Source: Pleodorina starrii (Eukaryota; Chlorophyta; Chlorophyceae; Chlamydomonadales; Volvocaceae). From it: a stretch of DNA of 64,000 bases. The notes beneath the pieces are model-generated. The model had not been told where the DNA came from. It ran no database searches and saw only the letters and a list, made by a program, of their open reading frames with translations. A program made the position numbers and the translations under genes. Shown here piece by piece: positions 59,601 through 64,000 of the stretch. The stretch is from contig BRXU01000048.1 of assembly GCA_030267565.1 (NCBI GenBank), positions 496,001 through 560,000 of the forward strand, read 5' to 3'. Every line of letters begins with the position of its first letter. Within the stretch, counting starts at the first letter, position 1.

Positions 59601-62600
59601 GCAGGCAGGCACCCCCCCTGCAGGAGAAGGGACCTTCCACAAAAATTGTTTTCGAGTTTCGGATATTTTTTTGGGGGGATGGATAGCTGAGACTATGAAC
59701 AAAATTGTCGTGCATCAAGTTTGAACTCTTTCCGAGTTTTGGTTGGTTTTTTGGGGGGCGGCCTGTGGGGGTGCGGGTGGGGGGTGGCCTGCTGGCATGG
59801 TGTGGGCAGGGATGGACCCATTACAGGGCTGGCCCATGCGAACGGTGTCGGTGCCATAAGTTATAATAATTAATATGAATATAATGAACCCATTGGGCGG
59901 CGGAACTTGTAACTTGGCTGGCCCCACATGCCTGTTTTGGCCCCCACTGGTACACCCATCGAACCCCACTGACTGCAACCAGTCCCAGGCAGAAAAAGAA
60001 ATGTTGCAATGTGCACATGGCCTTCACACTTGTAGAAGGGGGGTTTTGTGCGAAATCCTAACATCAGCCTAGGGTCTTAGGGATTTCGGGTGTGGGGGTT
60101 TTAGGGTAACAGGGTTTCAGGGTTTTAGGGTTTCAGATTACAGAAAAACGTGAATATCTCACTATCCTCTGGGCCGTTTCCATTGTTTCGAGTACAGTTG
60201 TGAAGCACTCAATGAGTACTATAATCTAGTACCTAGGTTTGTACGAATCCGGGTATGTCATGGGTATGGCTTTTACCTTGGCGAAATCGGCATGTGCCTC
60301 CCAGGGGGGAAATGGTGGTAGGACAGGGGCCTCTTAGTGGCCGTGGTCGTGAGTTCGAGGCCGGCCGTCGTCATGATGTGAGATTATATACTCCAGGGAG
60401 GGTGTCCGTACTGCAGGCTGGGCCATACAAGGCTCGGCAATATAAATCTGGGTGCCATGAACACCCCAAACCATTCAATTCTAGGCATAGGGAGGCCAAG
60501 AGGGCCCAGCTGCCAGGGCCACATACCAGTGACCCTGGTCCAACCATACGCATACGACTCCAATAGGATTCGAACCTGTGACATCGGGCTTCCGGCATGG
60601 CCACTAGAGAGGCCGTGGCCGCCCACCGCCATGGTGGTGGCGGGCCTGCCACCCAGCCCTGGAGCCAAGGGAGCCAAGGGCCACACCAAGAAAGGCAGGC
60701 AGGCCAAGGCCAAGGCCAAGTGAATAATATGTGTTGGGCTGTAGTATAGCAGTGGTATGGCAGTGGTTGGTAGTATAGCAGCAGTATTAGCAGCAGTATA
60801 GCAGCAGTATAGCGGGCGGGCATACACACACCCATGCACACAGGCAGGCAGGCACCCCCCCTGCAGGAGAAGGGACCTTCCACAAAAATTGTTTTCGAGT
60901 TTCGGATATTTTTTTGGGGGGATGGATAGCTGAGACTATGAACAAAATTGTCGTGCATCAAGTTTGAACTCTTTCCAAGTTTTGGTTGGTTTTTTGGGGG
61001 GCGGCCTGTGGGGGTGCTGGCTGGCTGGCTGGCTGCTAGGGCAATGGACCCACAGGCAGTGGGCTGCAAGGGGTCTAGGGCTGGCCCATGCGAACGGTGT
61101 CGGTGCCATAAGTTATAATAATTAATATGAATATAATGAACCCATTGGGCGGCGGAACTTGTAACTTGGCTGGCCCCACATGCCTGTTTTGGCCCCCACT
61201 GGTACACCCATCGAACCCCACTGACTGCAACCAGTCCCAGGCAGAAAAAGAAATGTTGCAATGTGCACATGGCCTTCACACTTGTAGAAGGGGGGTTTTG
61301 TGCGAAATCCTAACATCAGCCTAGGGTCTTAGGGATTTCGGGTGTGGGGGTTTTAGGGTAACAGGGTTTCAGGGTTTTAGGGTTTCAGATTACAGAAAAA
61401 CGTGAATATCTCACTATCCTCTGGGCCGTTTCCATTGTTTCGAGTACAGTTGTGAAGCACTCAATGAGTACTATAATCTAGTACCTAGGTTTGTACGAAT
61501 CCGGGTATGTCATGGGTATGGCTTTTACCTTGGCGAAATCGGCATGTGCCTCCCAGGGGGGAAATGGTGGTAGGACAGGGGCCTCTTAGTGGCCGTGGTC
61601 GTGAGTTCGAGGCCGGCCGTCGTCATGATGTGAGATTATATACTCCAGGGAGGGTGTCCGTACTGCAGGCTGGGCCATACAAGGCTCGGCAATATAAATC
61701 TGGGTGCCATGAACACCCCAAACCATTCAATTCTAGGCATAGGGAGGCCAAGAGGGCCCAGCTGCCAGGGCCACATACCAGTGACCCTGGTCCAACCATA
61801 CGCATACGACTCCAATAGGATTCGAACCTGTGACATCGGGCTTCCGGCATGGCCACTAGAGAGGCCGTGGCCGCCCACCGCCATGGTGGTGGCGGGCCTG
61901 CCACCCAGCCCTGGAGCCAAGGGAGCCAAGGGCCACACCAAGAAAGGCAGGCAGGCCAAGGCCAAGGCCAAGTGAATAATATGTGTTGGGCTGTAGTATA
62001 GCAGTGGTATGGCAGTGGTTGGTAGTATAGCAGCAGTATAGCAGCAGTATAGCAGCAGTATAGCGGGCGGGCATACACACACCCATGCACACAGGCAGGC
62101 AGGCACCCCCCCTGCAGGAGAAGGGACCTTCCACAAAAATTGTTTTCGAGTTTCGGATATTTTTTTGGGGGGATGGATAGCTGAGACTATGAACAAAATT
62201 GTCGTGCATCAAGTTTGAACTCTTTCCGAGTTTTGGTTGGTTTTTTGGGGGGCGGCCTGTGGGGGTGCGGGTGGGGGGTGGCCTGCTGGCATGGTGTGGG
62301 CAGGGATGGACCCATTACAGGGCTGGCCCATGCGAACGGTGTCGGTGCCATAAGTTATAATAATTAATATGAATATAATGAACCCATTGGGCGGCGGAAC
62401 TTGTAACTTGGCTGGCCCCACATGCCTGTTTTGGCCCCCACTGGTACACCCATCGAACCCCACTGACTGCAACCAGTCCCAGGCAGAAAAAGAAATGTTG
62501 CAATGTGCACATGGCCTTCACACTTGTAGAAGGGGGGTTTTGTGCGAAATCCTAACATCAGCCTAGGGTCTTAGGGATTTCGGGTGTGGGGGTTTTAGGG

Positions 62601-64000
62601 TAACAGGGTTTCAGGGTTTTAGGGTTTCAGATTACAGAAAAACGTGAATATCTCACTATCCTCTGGGCCGTTTCCATTGTTTCGAGTACAGTTGTGAAGC
62701 ACTCAATGAGTACTATAATCTAGTACCTAGGTTTGTACGAATCCGGGTATGTCATGGGTATGGCTTTTACCTTGGCGAAATCGGCATGTGCCTCCCAGGG
62801 GGGAAATGGTGGTAGGACAGGGGCCTCTTAGTGGCCGTGGTCGTGAGTTCGAGGCCGGCCGTCGTCATGATGTGAGATTATATACTCCAGGGAGGGTGTC
62901 CGTACTGCAGGCTGGGCCATACAAGGCTCGGCAATATAAATCTGGGTGCCATGAACACCCCAAACCATTCAATTCTAGGCATAGGGAGGCCAAGAGGGCC
63001 CAGCTGCCAGGGCCACATACCAGTGACCCTGGTCCAACCATACGCATACGACTCCAATAGGATTCGAACCTGTGACATCGGGCTTCCGGCATGGCCACTA
63101 GAGAGGCCGTGGCCGCCCACCGCCATGGTGGTGGCGGGCCTGCCACCCAGCCCTGGAGCCAAGGGAGCCAAGGGCCACACCAAGAAAGGCAGGCAGGCCA
63201 AGGCCAAGGCCAAGTGAATAATATGTGTTGGGCTGTAGTATAGCAGTGGTATGGCAGTGGTTGGTAGTATAGCAGCAGTATAGCAGCAGTATAGCAGCAG
63301 TATAGCGGGCGGGCATACACACACCCATGCACACAGGCAGGCAGGCACCCCCCCTGCAGGAGAAGGGACCTTCCACAAAAATTGTTTTCGAGTTTCGGAT
63401 ATTTTTTTGGGGGGATGGATAGCTGAGACTATGAACAAAATTGTCGTGCATCAAGTTTGAACTCTTTCCGAGTTTTGGTTGGTTTTTTGGGGGGCGGCCT
63501 GTGGGGGTGCGGGTGGGGGGTGGCCTGCTGGCATGGTGTGGGCAGGGATGGACCCATTACAGGGCTGGCCCATGCGAACGGTGTCGGTGCCATAAGTTAT
63601 AATAATTAATATGAATATAATGAACCCATTGGGCGGCGGAACTTGTAACTTGGCTGGCCCCACATGCCTGTTTTGGCCCCCACTGGTACACCCATCGAAC
63701 CCCACTGACTGCAACCAGTCCCAGGCAGAAAAAGAAATGTTGCAATGTGCACATGGCCTTCACACTTGTAGAAGGGGGGTTTTGTGCGAAATCCTAACAT
63801 CAGCCTAGGGTCTTAGGGATTTCGGGTGTGGGGGTTTTAGGGTAACAGGGTTTCAGGGTTTTAGGGTTTCAGATTACAGAAAAACGTGAATATCTCACTA
63901 TCCTCTGGGCCGTTTCCATTGTTTCGAGTACAGTTGTGAAGCACTCAATGAGTACTATAATCTAGTACCTAGGTTTGTACGAATCCGGGTATGTCATGGG

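Larger units (their letters stand above)
50094..64000. repeat. Subtelomeric satellite, 1242-1252-bp units
   Basis: Unit starts, taken at CCTAGGG: 50094, 51346, 52588, 53839, 55081, 56332, 57584, 58826, 60068, 61320, 62562 and 63804 (last one cut by the window). Two main types differ in one block about 950 bases into the unit: type A (1251-1252 bp) has GGCTGGCTGGCTGGCTGC, type B (1242 bp) has GGGTGGGGGGTGGCCTGC. Type A has two subtypes, A1 (CAGTATTAGCAGC, CTTTCCAAG) and A2 (TATAGCAGGCGGG, CTTTCCGAG). Order: A1 B A2 B A2 A1 B B A1 B B. Frames of up to 302 aa recur because the units recur, cross the type boundary and carry no recognisable domain; I take the array as non-coding. It is comparable in position to the Sultan repeats of Chlamydomonas reinhardtii subtelomeres, but identity is not claimed. 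Confidence 0.97.

Overview
The window looks like subtelomeric nuclear DNA of a green alga, probably Chlamydomonadales/Volvocales. Reasons: a degenerate telomere tract in perfect 8-base phase around TTTTAGGG (the Chlamydomonas-type telomere repeat); spliced genes with G-rich introns and strong GT donors; polyGln, GGC/CCG and (CA)n tracts; and Ser-Pro-Pro-rich sequence like algal wall proteins. No bacterial features, rRNA genes, CRISPR arrays or convincing functional tRNA genes were seen.

Layout. (1) 1-26473 is one copy of a long unit. (2) 26474-~50108 is a second, almost identical copy, 2.8 kb shorter mainly because a 188-bp minisatellite array has about 14 fewer units. (3) 50094-64000 is a satellite of 1242-1252-bp units: 11 complete and one cut by the window end. 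Every satellite unit opens with the telomere-like tract, G-rich strand pointing right, so the chromosome end is probably to the right. The right end of the long unit shares the first bases of that tract.

Each long unit carries, left to right: about 1 kb packed with hairpins, a Pro-rich low-complexity zone, the 188-bp array, and three genes all on the minus strand. I could reconstruct the genes from matching splice sites and phases: (a) a two-exon gene for a Gln/Pro-rich protein ending in an I-PpoI-like His-Me finger nuclease core (8646-10478); (b) an eight-exon gene joining a DOT1-like SAM methyltransferase to a NUMOD/HNH-like domain whose catalytic His appears replaced by Tyr (12173-16617); (c) a large gene for a tyrosine recombinase of eukaryotic-transposon type (19412-25026), nearest the right end and reading inward. 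The rest is minisatellites and non-coding sequence.

Main idea: the 24-26-kb unit behaves like a large telomere-associated mobile or selfish element carrying a recombinase, a methyltransferase-HNH fusion and a homing-type nuclease. Its layout recalls fungal Starships (terminal inward-reading tyrosine recombinase) and yeast Y' elements (tandem units beside telomere-like tracts). Mobility is inference; the domain calls rest on motifs read by eye. Because the copies are so similar, an assembly duplication must be excluded.
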